From assembly GCA_014218215.1 (NCBI GenBank), contig CP043652.1, positions 3,596,001-3,660,000 of the forward strand: a stretch of DNA of 64,000 nucleotides, written 5' to 3'. The first letter of the stretch is position 1; each line of letters begins with the position of its first letter. The translations under genes were made by a program, and so were the position numbers. Positions 34,595-43,893 of this stretch are shown piece after piece. The DNA is from Geodermatophilaceae bacterium NBWT11. GTDB lineage: Bacteria > Actinomycetota > Actinomycetes > Mycobacteriales > Geodermatophilaceae. The notes beneath the pieces are model-generated. The model did no database searches. It had not been told where the DNA came from and worked only from the letters and a program-made list of their open reading frames with translations.

Positions 34595-35278
34595 GTGATC
34601 ACGGGGCCCGGACGGGTGAGGACCCGCGCTGCCGGTGCAGCCGTGCTCGGCTGCGTCGCGGTGGTCCTCCTGCTCGGCCTCGGCGTGCACCTCGGCTTCG
34701 CACCGCAGTTGCGGTTGGACGCCGTGGTCAGCCGGGCGCTGTACGCCGGGGACGACCGGTCGTCGACCGTGTCGGTGCTGCTCGAGGTGGTGACCACCCC
34801 CGGCTACTCCTGGTTCCGGGCGATCGTGTTCGTCCCGGTGCTGGTCTGGCTGGGCGTCCGGCGACGCTGGGCGACCCTGGGCTGGGTGGCGGTGGCGACG
34901 GTGCTGGTCAGCCCGCTCAACGAGGGGCTCAAGCAGCTCGTCGACCGGACGCGTCCGGACTACGCCGAGGGCGGGTCGCAGCTGGCGTCGCTCTCCTTCC
35001 CCTCCGGGCACGCCGCCGGCATCGCCTGCCTGGTGACGACGGCGCTGGTGCTCGCCTGGCCCCGGCTGCGCGCCCGCTGGTGGTGGGTGCTCCTCGGCGT
35101 CCTGGTCGTGGTCCTCGTCGGGCTCAGCCGGGTGTGGCTGGGTGTGCACTTCCCGACCGACGTGCTCGCCGGCTGGGCCGTCGGGGTCGGCTGGACCCTG
35201 CTGGTCGCGCTGCTCCTGGGCGGGCTCCCCGGCGGCCGCGCCGCCCTGCCGGCCCGGGAGGCGTCGTGGACGGCCTGA
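34595..35278 (+). CDS. PAP2-family membrane phosphatase
   Basis: 227 residues with about six membrane helices. All three phosphatase motifs are present: KQLVDRTRP near residue 112, SFPSGHAAG near 133 and SRVWLGVHFPTD near 178. It should dephosphorylate a lipid phosphate such as phosphatidate or undecaprenyl diphosphate at the outer face. The GTG start has GGAGG eight bases upstream. Its stop lies 13 bp inside the next gene. Confidence 0.87.
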   Translation: MITGPGRVRTRAAGAAVLGCVAVVLLLGLGVHLGFAPQLRLDAVVSRALYAGDDRSSTVSVLLEVVTTPGYSWFRAIVFVPVLVWLGVRRRWATLGWVAVATVLVSPLNEGLKQLVDRTRPDYAEGGSQLASLSFPSGHAAGIACLVTTALVLAWPRLRARWWWVLLGVLVVVLVGLSRVWLGVHFPTDVLAGWAVGVGWTLLVALLLGGLPGGRAALPAREASWTA

Positions 35279-35823
35279 CCTCCGTGGTGCTGCTCGCCCC
35301 GCTCGACGGCTCGACCGGGCCGCTGCTGCGGATCGCCGACGACCGGCTCGACGCCGGGGCCGGCTACGGGGCGCACCACCACGCCGACGTCGACGTGGTC
35401 GCGGTGCTCGTCTCCGGGTCGCTGGCGCACGGCTGGGGCGGCCGCGGGGTGACGTTGCGCCCCGGTGACGTCGCCGTGCTGCGGGCCGGCACCGGGCTGA
35501 CCCACGACGAGATCGCCGGCGCGGACGGTGCCCACGTGCTCCAGACGTACCTGCGCTCGGACGTGACCGGCGTGGGCCCCCGGCACGGCGTGGTGCGCTG
35601 GACGGCGGAACAGCCGCGCGGGTGGGTCGACCTGGACCGGCCCGACGCCCGGCTGTGGACCGCCCGGCTGCGGGCGGGGGAGTCGGTGACGCCGCCGGAC
35701 GGGCTGCGCGTCGTCGTCGCCCGGGACGGCGGCGCGGTCAGCGGCGGGGAGGGTCCGGTCGCCGGCCCGGCGACGGTCTGCGTGTGGCAGCTGGACGCGA
35801 GCCGGCCCTCCTGGGCCTCCTGA
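35266..35823 (+). CDS. Pirin-like bicupin protein
   Basis: 185 residues. YGAHHHADVDVVAVLVSGSL is the first metal motif, followed by VTLRPGDVAVLRAGTGLTHDE, as in pirin and YhaK-type quercetinases. The second cupin is degenerate. Substrate and role are unknown. GTG 35266 follows GGGAGG and overlaps the PAP2 gene by 13 bp. The stop is separated by one base from the stop of the convergent SRPBCC gene. Confidence 0.75.
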   Translation: MDGLTSVVLLAPLDGSTGPLLRIADDRLDAGAGYGAHHHADVDVVAVLVSGSLAHGWGGRGVTLRPGDVAVLRAGTGLTHDEIAGADGAHVLQTYLRSDVTGVGPRHGVVRWTAEQPRGWVDLDRPDARLWTARLRAGESVTPPDGLRVVVARDGGAVSGGEGPVAGPATVCVWQLDASRPSWAS

Positions 35824-35824
35824 G

Positions 35825-36307
35825 TCAGCCGGCGAGGACGCGGTACCGGGGGAGCTGGTCGGCGAACGCGGCGTCCCAGTCGTGGGTCGCGCCCGTGAGG
35901 CGGGCGGCCAGCGCGTCGAGGTGGGCGTGCCACCCGGCCCCGTACCCGGGGGCCTGCCCGGACTGCAGCAGCCGGTGCACCAGGGTGAGCTCGGTGCCGC
36001 CGTCGACCGCGCGCAGGTCGTAGCGCACGACGGAGCGGTCCTCGCCGGTGTGGTGCCACTCGTGCTCGAGGGTGTGCGGCGGGTCCCAGGTCAGCACGGA
36101 GCCGGTGGTCAGGTCCTCACCGCCGAACTCGATCCGCACCGCCCCGCCCACCAACGGCTCGATCGTCGCCGGCGCCAGCCAGACGCCGAGGTCGGCCGAG
36201 GACGTCAGTGCCGTCCAGACCCGTCCCGGCGGGGCCGGGAGGACGCGGACGAAGGTGACGGTGCGGCGGTCGTCGCTGACCGCGGAGTACGTGCCGGTGC
36301 TGGTCAT
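35825..36307 (-). CDS. SRPBCC (AHSA1-like) protein
   Basis: 160 residues. Typical features are VLPAPPGRVWTALTSSADLG, GGAVRIEFGG, LEHEWHH and the C-terminal GWHAHLDALAARLTG. This START-like fold binds hydrophobic ligands. It is the second gene of an ArsR-SRPBCC pair (ATGA overlap), a very common bacterial arrangement in which the regulator controls its partner. Ligand unknown. Confidence 0.85.
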   Translation of the reverse strand: MTSTGTYSAVSDDRRTVTFVRVLPAPPGRVWTALTSSADLGVWLAPATIEPLVGGAVRIEFGGEDLTTGSVLTWDPPHTLEHEWHHTGEDRSVVRYDLRAVDGGTELTLVHRLLQSGQAPGYGAGWHAHLDALAARLTGATHDWDAAFADQLPRYRVLAG

Positions 36308-36618
36308 GATCGGTCCCTCTCGTCGGTGAGGTGCTGGGCCAGTCGGTCCAGGGCGCCGTCCCAGTGCCGGCGGTAGCGGTCGACCCAGGCGTCGACCTCG
36401 GCCAGCGGGGCCGGGTCGAGCCGGTAGACCCGGTGCTGGCCGGCCACCCGGACCCGCACCAGACCGGCCTCCCGCAGCACCCGCAGGTGCCGGGAGACGG
36501 CCGGTTGGGTGAGCCCGGGGGCTGCGGCGGCGAGCTCGCCCGCCGTCCGGTCGCCTCCGGCGAGCAGGTCGAGCACGGCCCGGCGGGTGGGCTCGGCGAG
36601 CACGGTGAAGACGTCCAC
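36304..36618 (-). CDS. ArsR-family transcriptional regulator
   Basis: 104 residues. The winged helix reads FTVLAEPTRRAVLDLLAGGD, then GLTQPAVSRHLRVLREAGLV. No Cys metal-binding motif is present, so it is not a classical arsenic sensor; it belongs to the SRPBCC-associated group. GTG 36618 is chosen because an excellent promoter ends six bases before it. ATGs further upstream would lie inside the promoter. Confidence 0.87.
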   Translation of the reverse strand: MDVFTVLAEPTRRAVLDLLAGGDRTAGELAAAAPGLTQPAVSRHLRVLREAGLVRVRVAGQHRVYRLDPAPLAEVDAWVDRYRRHWDGALDRLAQHLTDERDRS

Positions 36619-36624
36619 TCCCGC

Positions 36625-36654
36625 ACTGTATGACTGCTGCGGCATATGACGCAA
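36625..36654 (-). promoter_or_regulatory. Leaderless promoter of the arsR-SRPBCC pair
   Basis: Minus strand -35 TTGCGT (36654-36649), 18-bp spacer, -10 TACAGT (36630-36625), then six bases to the GTG start. The spacer contains the inverted arms TATG/CATA (36629-36632 and 36643-36646), a plausible autoregulatory operator. Confidence 0.65.
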
Positions 36655-36696
36655 GGGCGATCTATCGAGTGGTGAGCGGTGCTACAGACTGTCCCG

Positions 36697-37899
36697 GTGA
36701 CTGACGCCGCTCCGCTCCTGGCCGCTGCCCGCGCCGACGCCGACCGCACCGTCGACCTGCGCCGACGGCTGCACCGTCGTCCCGAGGTGGGTCTGCGCCT
36801 GCCCGAGACCCAGGCCGCGGTGCTCGAGGCGTTCGCCGAGCTGCCGCTGGAGGTGCGCACCGGCACGACCACCACGTCGGTCGTGGCCGTGCTGCGCGGT
36901 TCGACGCCGGGCCCCACCTACCTGTTGCGCGGCGACATGGACGCCCTGCCGCTGCAGGAGGACACCGGGCTGGACTTCGCCTCCGAGATCGACGGCGTCA
37001 TGCACGCCTGCGGCCACGACACGCACGTCGCGATGCTGGTCGGGGCCGCCCGGCTGCTGTGCGACCGGCGTGACGAGCTGGCCGGGCAGGTCGTCTTCAT
37101 GCTGCAGCCGGGGGAGGAGGGCCACCACGGCGCCCGCTTCATGCTCGAGGAGGGGCTGCTCGACGTCGTCCCCGAGGCGCCGGTGAGCGGGGCGTTCGCG
37201 CTGCACATCAGCACTGCCTTCGAGACCGGCACGGTCAACGTGCGCCCCGGTCCGCTGATGGCCGCCGCCGACCACTTCCGGATCACCCTGCGCGGCGCCG
37301 GCGGGCACGCCTCGACCCCCTGGGTGACCGCAGACCCGGTCCCGGCCGCCGCGGAGATCGTGCTGGCGCTGCAGTCGATGGTCACCCGCCGGGTCGACGT
37401 CTTCGACCCCGCCGTCGTCACCGTCGGGCACATCAGCGCCGGGACGACGAACAACGTCATCCCGGCCACCGCCTTCCTCGAGGGCACCGTCCGCACCCTG
37501 TCGGCTTCTCGACGCGCGGACGTCGTCGCCCGGGTGGAGCGGGTCGCCCGCGGGGTGGCCGAGGCCCACGAGCTGGTCGCGGACTTCGAGCGGGTCGAGG
37601 GCTACCCCGTCACCGTGAACGACGCCGAGGTCGCCGCCCAGGTCTCCGCGGTGGCCACCGAGCTGCTCGGAGCTGCGGCCAGCATGCCGATGCCCGACCC
37701 GCTGATGGGCGCCGAGGACTGGTCCTACGTCCTGGAGCGCGTCCCCGGCGCGATGGCCTTCCTCGGCGCCTGCCCGCCCGACCTGGTCGTCGGCGAGTCC
37801 CCCGGCAACCACTCCAACCTCGTGGTCTTCGACGAGGCGGCGCTGCCGGCGGGGGTCGCGATGTACGCGCAGATGGCGCTGCAGGCCCTCCGCCCCTGA
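36697..37899 (+). CDS. M20D-family amidohydrolase
   Basis: 400 residues. The metal-site motifs of the hippurate hydrolase / IAA-amino-acid hydrolase group are present: RGDMDALPLQED, MHACGHDTHVAML with the metal Cys, QPGEEGHHGARFM and the C-terminal GNHSNL. A dimerisation domain lies between. It should cleave an N-acyl amino acid or similar amide; the substrate is unknown. GTG 36697 is preceded by CAGACT-N6. Confidence 0.87.
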   Translation: MTDAAPLLAAARADADRTVDLRRRLHRRPEVGLRLPETQAAVLEAFAELPLEVRTGTTTTSVVAVLRGSTPGPTYLLRGDMDALPLQEDTGLDFASEIDGVMHACGHDTHVAMLVGAARLLCDRRDELAGQVVFMLQPGEEGHHGARFMLEEGLLDVVPEAPVSGAFALHISTAFETGTVNVRPGPLMAAADHFRITLRGAGGHASTPWVTADPVPAAAEIVLALQSMVTRRVDVFDPAVVTVGHISAGTTNNVIPATAFLEGTVRTLSASRRADVVARVERVARGVAEAHELVADFERVEGYPVTVNDAEVAAQVSAVATELLGAAASMPMPDPLMGAEDWSYVLERVPGAMAFLGACPPDLVVGESPGNHSNLVVFDEAALPAGVAMYAQMALQALRP

Positions 37900-37903
37900 G
37901 CGA

Positions 37904-37964
37904 TGATCAGGGTCCTTCACCGCTGTGCGTCCTCCCTCGTGGACGTTCCCAGGGGAGGACGCAC
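37904..37964 (+). repeat. Hairpin element, left copy of an inverted pair flanking the AbiEi-like gene
   Basis: TGATCAGGGTCCTTCA (37904-37919) is followed by a perfect 12-bp stem (37925-37936 with 37953-37964) with a GTCCTCCC/GGGAGGAC core. The same 16-mer in reverse complement lies at 39177-39192, beside a 20-bp stem with the same core. The element lies just after the M20 stop and can also work as a terminator. Confidence 0.65.
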
Positions 37965-37985
37965 GACGGTGGGGTTGGACAGGGG

Positions 37986-38999
37986 TCAGGCTGGATTCTG
38001 GGACCGCGGCGTCGTCCTGAGGCCGCTCTTCCACTGCTCGATCCGGTAGCGGAGCGGCCCGGCAGTGGCTCCCGCTGCGAGCAGCGACCTCACCCGCTCG
38101 ACCTTCGCCGGCAGCGGCGCGTACAGGTCGGCCGGCCTGATCCGGACCCCGCGCAGGTCGAGGTCGAGCAGGGTGTCGTGCCGGGACTTCTCCGCCCACA
38201 GCGCCTCCGCTGGCGTCCCCCGCCAGGGGTCGTCTGTCTTGACCTTGCCGTCGCACTCGCCAAAGACGCCCGCGGCCTCCCACAGCATGTCCAGGATCGC
38301 GACCAGACGTCGACCCAGGAGGACGGCGGCCTGCAGGAGCGGCTCCGGGAGTCCCGCGCCCACCAGGGCGAGTCGACTGCGGGTCTCGTGCGGAGAGTGC
38401 GCGCCGACCCGGGCGAGGTCGGCGGCGCGGGCTGACCGACCGATGGCCGGCCAGTGCGTCTGACGCAGCACAGCTGTCGTGAGTTCGGCGCGCGTGACGC
38501 GACCGTCGGCCAGCGCGTCGTCCATGGCCACGACGGTGTCGGCGACGTCCCACTCGCGGCCGACGTCGACGAGCGTCCGTGCAATCGACGTGAGACGCAG
38601 CGGGCCCACCCGGACGATCTCGTCGGCGTCGACGGACGCCTCGGCTACCCGGTAGCCGCGGCCGCTGCGGAACTGGGTGGGATCGGTGAGCCGCACCTCC
38701 CGGTCCAGGCCAGGGGGGACGACGAGACCGTGTAGGCGAGCCGCCGACCCGTGGCTGATAGTGACGCCTGATCCGAGCCGGAGGAGGACGGCGGCGCACT
38801 CGAGTCGGTGGGCGTCGTCGTCCGCCTCGGCCTGCCGCCAGGCCGCCCCCGAGGTGAAGACGCCGTGCCGGATCCGCCACCACTCACCGGAGCGGAGCAG
38901 CGGGCGGATGGCGGTGCGGGGGACGCCGGAGCGGACCGCGTCGCCGGTGGCGAACACCCCGCCGTGACGTTCCATGGCTGCGCGGATGAAGGGGTCCAT
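37986..38999 (-). CDS. AbiEi-antitoxin-like N-terminal domain protein with nuclease-like C-terminus
   Basis: 337 residues. The N-terminal winged helix (GGVFATGDAVRSGVPRTAIR, then RHGVFTSG) is of the AbiEi antitoxin type common in actinobacteria. The middle reads SHGSAARLHGL and LTSIARTLVDVGREW. The C-terminal part (SPHETRSRLALVGAGLPEP, DMLWEAAGVFGECDGKVK, LDLDLRGVRIRP) resembles a DUF559/Vsr-like endonuclease fold with candidate acidic residues. No AbiEii toxin gene is adjacent, so a solitary defence or DNA-binding role is possible. It is bracketed by inverted hairpin elements. Confidence 0.65.
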   Translation of the reverse strand: MDPFIRAAMERHGGVFATGDAVRSGVPRTAIRPLLRSGEWWRIRHGVFTSGAAWRQAEADDDAHRLECAAVLLRLGSGVTISHGSAARLHGLVVPPGLDREVRLTDPTQFRSGRGYRVAEASVDADEIVRVGPLRLTSIARTLVDVGREWDVADTVVAMDDALADGRVTRAELTTAVLRQTHWPAIGRSARAADLARVGAHSPHETRSRLALVGAGLPEPLLQAAVLLGRRLVAILDMLWEAAGVFGECDGKVKTDDPWRGTPAEALWAEKSRHDTLLDLDLRGVRIRPADLYAPLPAKVERVRSLLAAGATAGPLRYRIEQWKSGLRTTPRSQNPA

Positions 39000-39126
39000 G
39001 CGGGCAGGGTGACCCTGCCCCGACGTCCGTGGCGCCCTCGTCGTGGAGTTGTGGAGGACGCCGCCGTCGGTGGAGAGGCGGACACGGTGGAGGGGCGGGT
39101 CGTGCTATCGGGACCGTCCTCCTACG

Positions 39127-39192
39127 CGAGAGTCCGTCCTCCCCCGTGCACGTTCGCGGGGGAGGACGGACTCTCGTGAAGGACCCTGATCA
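39127..39192 (-). repeat. Hairpin element, right copy of the inverted pair
   Basis: A perfect 20-bp stem (39127-39146 with 39157-39176) is followed by TGAAGGACCCTGATCA (39177-39192), the exact reverse complement of 37904-37919. Together the two copies form an inverted repeat around 37920-39176. It lies between the AbiEi-like gene start and the aceE stop. Confidence 0.65.
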
Positions 39193-39219
39193 ACGCTCAG
39201 GGTGGGCGGGCACCCAGGG

Positions 39220-42021
39220 TCAGGTGGCCGGGGTGTCCTGGGACTCGTCGACCGGGGCGGCCTCGACCTCGGTGGTCTTGTACTTCTCCACCGCCGAGAC
39301 GACGACGGAGCGGTCGATCTCGCCGCGGTTGGCCAGCTCGGCCAGGACGCGGACGACGATGGACTCGGCGTCGACCCGGAAGTGCCGGCGCAGGGCCGGG
39401 CGGGTGTCGGAGAGACCGAACCCGTCGGTGCCCAGGGAGACCATGCCGGGGACGTAGGGCGTGATGAGGTCCGGTACGGCCTTCATCCAGTCCGACACCG
39501 CCACGACCGGGCCCGGGGCGTCGGCGAGCGCGCGGGTCACGTAGGGCACCCGCTGCTCCTCGGCCGGGTGGTCGTGGTTCCAGGCGTCTGCCTCGACGGC
39601 GTCGCGGCGCAGCTCGGTCCACGAGGTCACCGACCAGACGTCGGCCGAGACCCCCCAGTCCTGGGCGAGGAGCTCCTGGGCCCGCTGGGCCCACGGGACG
39701 CCGACGCCGGAGGCCAGGATCTGGGCCTTCTTCGCGTCGTCGATCCACGGGCCCTGGCTGAGCCGGTACAGACCGGCCAGCAGACCGGAGACGTCCAGGT
39801 CCTCGGGCTCGGCCGGCTGCCGGTAGGCCTCGTTGTAGACCGTCAGGTAGTAGAAGACGTTGGGGCTGCGGTCCCCACCCAGCGGGGCACCCGGGTCCTC
39901 CCCGTACATCCGGGCCAGGCCGTCCTTGACGATGTGCCCGACCTCGTAGCTGAACGCGGGGTCGTAGGTGACGACGGCGGGGTTGGTCGCGGCCAGGAGC
40001 AGCGAGTGCCCGTCCTCGTGCTGCAGGCCCTCGCCGTTCAGCGTCGTCCGGCCGGCGGTGGCACCGAGGGCGAACCCGCGGGTCATCTGGTCGGCCGCGG
40101 CCCAGAAGGCGTCGCCGGTCCGCTGGAAGCCGAACATCGAGTAGAAGATGTAGAGCGGGATCATCGGCTCGCCGTGCGTGGCGTAGGAGGACCCGACGGC
40201 GGTGAACGACGCGGTGGAACCCGCCTCGTTGATGCCCTCGTGGAGGATCACCCCCGACTCGGACTCCTTGTAGGCCAGCATCAGCTCGCGGTCCACCGAG
40301 GTGTAGCGCTGGCCGTGCGGGGAGTAGATCTTCTGCGAGGAGAAGAGGCTGTCCATCCCGAAGGTGCGGGCCTCGTCGGGGATGATCGGCACGAAGCGCG
40401 GGCCGAGCTCGGGGTCCTTGAGCAGCTCCTTGAGCAGCCGGACGAACGCCATGGTGGTGGCGACCTCCTGCTTGCCCGAGCCCCGCTTGAGGACGTCGAA
40501 CGCCTTCTCCTCGGGGGCCTTCAGCGCCTTGGCCGAGGACCGCCGGCGCGGTACCGAGCCACCGAGCTGACGACGCCGCTCGAGCATGTACTGCATCTCG
40601 TCGGAGTCCTCGGCCGGCTTGTAGTACGGCGGCAGGGTCTTGTCGAGGGCCTCGTCGGGGATCGGCAGGTACAGCCGGTCGCGGAAGTTCGCGAGGTCCT
40701 CGGCGGTCAGCTTCTTCATCTGGTGCGTGGAGTTGCGGCCCTCGAAGTGGCTGCCCAGCGTCCAGCCCTTGATGGTCTTGGCGAGGATGACCGTGGGCTG
40801 GCCCTTGTGCTCCAGGGCGGCCTTGTAGGCGGCGTAGACCTTGCGGTAGTCGTGGCCACCGCGCTGCAGGGCCCAGACCTCGTCGTCGGTCATGCCCTCG
40901 ACCAGCTTGCGGGTGCGGGGGTCGCGGCCGAAGAAGTGCTCGCGGACGAAGGCGCCGTCCTCGGCCTTGTAGGTCTGGTAGTCGCCGTCCGGCGTCTGGT
41001 TCATCAGGTTGACCAGCGCGCCGTCGCGGTCGGCGGCCAGCAGCTTGTCCCAGCCGCGGCCCCAGACGACCTTCAGCACGTTCCAGCCGGCGCCGCGGAA
41101 GAAGGACTCCAGCTCCTGGATGACCTTGCCGTTGCCGCGGACCGGGCCGTCGAGGCGCTGCAGGTTGCAGTTGATGACGAAGGTGAGGTTGTCCAGCTCC
41201 TCGCGGGCGGCGATGCCGATCGCGCCGAGGGATTCTGGCTCGTCCATCTCGCCGTCGCCCAGGAACGCCCAGACGTGCTGGTCGGAGGTGTCGGCGATGC
41301 CGCGCCCGTGCAGGTAGCGGTTGTAGCGGGCCTGGTAGATCGCGTTGATCGGGCCCAGGCCCATCGACACGGTCGGGAACTCCCAGAAGTCCGGCATCAG
41401 CCGGGGGTGCGGGTAGGACGACAGGCCGCCGCCGGGGTGGCTGACCTCCTGGCGGAAGCCGTCGAGCTGGTGCTCGGTCAGCCGGCCCTCGAGGTAGGCG
41501 CGGGCGTAGATGCCGGGGGAGGCGTGGCCCTGGAACCAGATGTGGTCGCCGCCGCCGGGGTGGTCCTTGCCCTTGAAGAAGTGGTTGAAGCCGACCTCGT
41601 ACAGCGACGCGGAGGACGCGTAGGAGGAGATGTGGCCGCCGACGGCGACGCCCGGGCGCTGCGCCCGGTGCACCATGATCGCGGCGTTCCAGCGGATGTA
41701 GGCGCGGATCCGGCGCTCGACGTCCTCGTCACCCGGGAACCACGGCTCCCGCTCCGGCGGGATCGAGTTGATGTAGTCGGTGCTGCGCAGGGCGGGGACG
41801 CCGACCTGCTGCTCCCGGCTGCGCTCCAGCATGCGGAGCATCAGGTAGCGGGCACGGCCCTTGCCGGCGTTGTCGACGACGGCGTCGAAGGACTCGAGCC
41901 ACTCACCGGTCTCGTCCGGGTCGTTGTCGATCAACTGGCTCGGCAGGCCGTCGGTGATGACCGCGCGGGGGGTGCCGATCTCGCGGGCGGGGTCTCCGTC
42001 CGACTGCTGCGTGGCGCTCAT
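39220..42021 (-). CDS. aceE: Pyruvate dehydrogenase E1 component, homodimeric type
   Basis: 933 residues. ThDP binding is seen in [17 protein letters not shown] near residue 265 and NLTFVINCN near 291. [20 protein letters not shown] and the C-terminal transketolase domain ([20 protein letters not shown]) are typical. It decarboxylates pyruvate and transfers the acetyl group to E2 lipoate; E2 and E3 genes are not in the window. ATG 42021 has AGGAGA 12 bases upstream; ATG 42030 is closer to that site. As in M. tuberculosis it is near ahpE, DUF3052 and the fab genes. Confidence 0.93.
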   Translation of the reverse strand: MSATQQSDGDPAREIGTPRAVITDGLPSQLIDNDPDETGEWLESFDAVVDNAGKGRARYLMLRMLERSREQQVGVPALRSTDYINSIPPEREPWFPGDEDVERRIRAYIRWNAAIMVHRAQRPGVAVGGHISSYASSASLYEVGFNHFFKGKDHPGGGDHIWFQGHASPGIYARAYLEGRLTEHQLDGFRQEVSHPGGGLSSYPHPRLMPDFWEFPTVSMGLGPINAIYQARYNRYLHGRGIADTSDQHVWAFLGDGEMDEPESLGAIGIAAREELDNLTFVINCNLQRLDGPVRGNGKVIQELESFFRGAGWNVLKVVWGRGWDKLLAADRDGALVNLMNQTPDGDYQTYKAEDGAFVREHFFGRDPRTRKLVEGMTDDEVWALQRGGHDYRKVYAAYKAALEHKGQPTVILAKTIKGWTLGSHFEGRNSTHQMKKLTAEDLANFRDRLYLPIPDEALDKTLPPYYKPAEDSDEMQYMLERRRQLGGSVPRRRSSAKALKAPEEKAFDVLKRGSGKQEVATTMAFVRLLKELLKDPELGPRFVPIIPDEARTFGMDSLFSSQKIYSPHGQRYTSVDRELMLAYKESESGVILHEGINEAGSTASFTAVGSSYATHGEPMIPLYIFYSMFGFQRTGDAFWAAADQMTRGFALGATAGRTTLNGEGLQHEDGHSLLLAATNPAVVTYDPAFSYEVGHIVKDGLARMYGEDPGAPLGGDRSPNVFYYLTVYNEAYRQPAEPEDLDVSGLLAGLYRLSQGPWIDDAKKAQILASGVGVPWAQRAQELLAQDWGVSADVWSVTSWTELRRDAVEADAWNHDHPAEEQRVPYVTRALADAPGPVVAVSDWMKAVPDLITPYVPGMVSLGTDGFGLSDTRPALRRHFRVDAESIVVRVLAELANRGEIDRSVVVSAVEKYKTTEVEAAPVDESQDTPAT

Positions 42022-42139
42022 GGGACACATCGTCTCCTGTCGCTCCCGCGCACGTCACGCCGCCTCGCCTGACAGGGCCTTTCGTCCGCAGTGGTCACGG
42101 CGGGGATGCCGGGACGACGGGCCGGTGGTCGGCGTGGCA

Positions 42140-42154
42140 GTCACCTACTGTGAC
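42140..42154. promoter_or_regulatory. Inverted repeat between aceE and the lipoprotein gene
   Basis: GTCAC-CTACT-GTGAC is a perfect 5-bp inverted repeat with a 5-base spacer. A -10-like TACTGT (42146-42151) for the plus strand lies within it. A regulator bound here could affect the lipoprotein gene and, from about 120 bp upstream, aceE. Confidence 0.4.
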
Positions 42155-42216
42155 CCGGAACCGGACCGTCTCGGGTGCGGACGACGGGGCCGTGGGCGGC
42201 CCGGGACGGGGGCCGC

Positions 42217-42738
42217 GTGGGCCGGACCAGGGTGCTGCTGACCGGTGGGCTCGCGGTGGGCCTGCTCGGCCTGACCGGTTGCACGAGCACGGTGCCCGGC
42301 ACGGCCACCGCGGCAGGGACGACGACGAGCAGCGCGCCGTCCAGCCCGTCCACGTCGTCCAGCTCGTCGGCGCCGTCGTCCTCGTCCTCGTCCGCCCCGA
42401 CCATCGCCGACGAGGACCTCGACGAGACCCTCGTCTGCGTCCTCCTGAACCTGGGCTTCATCGACGCCAACAGCCAGTACCTCGACTGGCAGGCCGCCAC
42501 CGCCGCCGGCACCCCGCCGCCGGTGCCCACCGAGCAGGTCGCCGCGACGCTCGACCAGGCGGTGGCCGACAACCAGGGCTCGGTCGCCGGGGCCCGCGAG
42601 GGCGCCGTCCGCACCGCCGGGCAGGCCGTCCTGGACCAGGCCACCGCGCTGGCCGCGGCCATGCGCGCCGGGGGCGGCCTCGACGCGTCCGCGCTGGGCG
42701 CGGCCTTCGACCAACTGGACGCCGCGTGCCCGGACTGA
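42217..42738 (+). CDS. Putative lipoprotein with Ser-rich linker
   Basis: 173 residues. The signal peptide (VLLTGGLAVGLLGLTGC) ends with a lipobox LTGC. A long Ser/Thr/Pro linker follows, typical of actinobacterial cell-wall-spanning lipoproteins. The C-terminal helical part (DEDLDETLVCVLLNLGFIDA, QLDAACPD) has two Cys that may bond. GTG 42217 follows GGGGG and gives the signal peptide. It is divergent from aceE. No named family recognised. Confidence 0.7.
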   Translation: MGRTRVLLTGGLAVGLLGLTGCTSTVPGTATAAGTTTSSAPSSPSTSSSSSAPSSSSSSAPTIADEDLDETLVCVLLNLGFIDANSQYLDWQAATAAGTPPPVPTEQVAATLDQAVADNQGSVAGAREGAVRTAGQAVLDQATALAAAMRAGGGLDASALGAAFDQLDAACPD

Positions 42739-42865
42739 GCAGGCTCGGCTACCGCTGGGGCGCTCCGTCGGACACACTGACGCACCGACCCGGGCGCGTC
42801 GCGGCACAGCGACGCACCCCGGACACACGCAACGGGTTCACTGAGCACATGGAGGACGAGCAGGG

Positions 42866-43291
42866 ATGAGCGTCGACTCGGGCAGCGCCAGCATGGCGGC
42901 CCGGCTGGGGATCAAGTCGGGCATGGTCGTGCAGGAGCTCGGCTGGGACGAGGACGCCGACGAGGACCTGCGCGACTCCGTCGTGGACGTCTCCGGCGGC
43001 GAGATGGTCGACGAGGACTCCGACGAGGTGGCCGACGTCGTCCTGCTGTGGTGGCGCGAGGAGGACGGCGATCTCATCGACGCCCTCGTGGACTCGCTGG
43101 CCTCCCTCGCCGACGAGGGCGTCGTGTGGCTGCTGACCCCCAAGTCCGGCCGCGCCGGACACGTCGAGCCCGGGGACGTCACCGAGGCCGCACCCACCGC
43201 TGGACTCCAGCAGACCAGCAGCATCTCCGCGGCCAAGGAGTGGGCCGGCATCCGCCTGGTCACCCCCAAGGCCGCCCGCTCCAAGCGCTGA
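42866..43291 (+). CDS. DUF3052 family protein
   Basis: 141 residues. MAARLGIKSGMVVQELGWDE, then a strongly acidic stretch, WWREEDGDLIDALVDSL and LLTPKSGRAGHVEPGD match DUF3052, a conserved actinobacterial family (M. tuberculosis Rv2239c). Function unknown. Genomic linkage to ahpE and aceE is conserved across actinobacteria. The ATG follows an AGCAGGG site. Confidence 0.85.
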   Translation: MSVDSGSASMAARLGIKSGMVVQELGWDEDADEDLRDSVVDVSGGEMVDEDSDEVADVVLLWWREEDGDLIDALVDSLASLADEGVVWLLTPKSGRAGHVEPGDVTEAAPTAGLQQTSSISAAKEWAGIRLVTPKAARSKR

Positions 43292-43325
43292 CCCACGGCA
43301 GGGGCTCGTGCGGCAGGATCGCCGC

Positions 43326-43787
43326 ATGAGCCTCTCCGTCGGTGACACCGCCCCCGACTTCACGCTGCCCGACTCCGACCGCCAGCCCTTCACGCTGTCC
43401 GAGCACCGTGGCAGCCCGGTGCTCGTGGTCTTCTACCCGTTCGCCTTCTCCGGCATCTGCACCGGCGAGCTGTGCCAGCTGCGCGACGACCTCGCCACCT
43501 ACACCGACGCCGGCGTCACCGTCGTCGCCGTCTCCTGCGACCCCGCTCCCACGCTCAAGGCGTGGAAGGACGAGCAGGGCTTCGACTTCCCGCTGCTCAG
43601 CGACTTCTGGCCGCACGGCGAGGTCGCCAAGGCCTACGACGCGTTCTTCGACGTCGCCGGCATGGCCAACCGCGGCACCTTCCTCGTCGACGCCGACGGG
43701 AAGATCGCCTTCACCGAGGTCAACGGCCCCGGCGACGCCCGCGCCCAGACCGGCTGGAAGGACGCCGTCGCCGCGCTGGCCTCCTGA
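43326..43787 (+). CDS. ahpE: AhpE-type peroxiredoxin
   Basis: 153 residues, the exact length of M. tuberculosis AhpE. The peroxidatic Cys45 lies in FSGICTGELCQLRD, with the thioredoxin-fold signature VLVVFYPFAF before it. A second Cys at position 50 is also present. It reduces peroxides and peroxynitrite, probably recycled through mycothiol/mycoredoxin. ATG 43326 follows CAGGAT-N6. Confidence 0.9.
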   Translation: MSLSVGDTAPDFTLPDSDRQPFTLSEHRGSPVLVVFYPFAFSGICTGELCQLRDDLATYTDAGVTVVAVSCDPAPTLKAWKDEQGFDFPLLSDFWPHGEVAKAYDAFFDVAGMANRGTFLVDADGKIAFTEVNGPGDARAQTGWKDAVAALAS

Positions 43788-43821
43788 ACACCGACGGCCC
43801 CGCTACGGTGGGGCCGCTCCC

Positions 43822-43893
43822 GGGCGCGTAGCTCAGCGGTAGAGCTCTCGCCTTACAAGCGAGCGGTCGCAGGTTCGAACCCTGTCGCGCCCA
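43822..43893 (+). tRNA. tRNA-Val (anticodon TAC)
   Basis: 72 bases. The acceptor GGGCGCG pairs with CGCGCCC, the D-stem is GCTC/GAGC, the anticodon stem CTCGC/GCGAG encloses CTTACAA with TAC at 34-36, and the T-arm is GCAGG-TTCGAAC-CCTGT. The discriminator is A and CCA is not encoded. About 215 bp after it hold no gene, only GC-rich hairpin-prone sequence. Confidence 0.93.

Noticed and set aside
39202-42072. A 956-codon plus-strand frame opposite aceE
   Set aside because: It is the antisense shadow of aceE; the translation has the Val/Gly/Arg/Leu/Asp bias of such frames and no motif.
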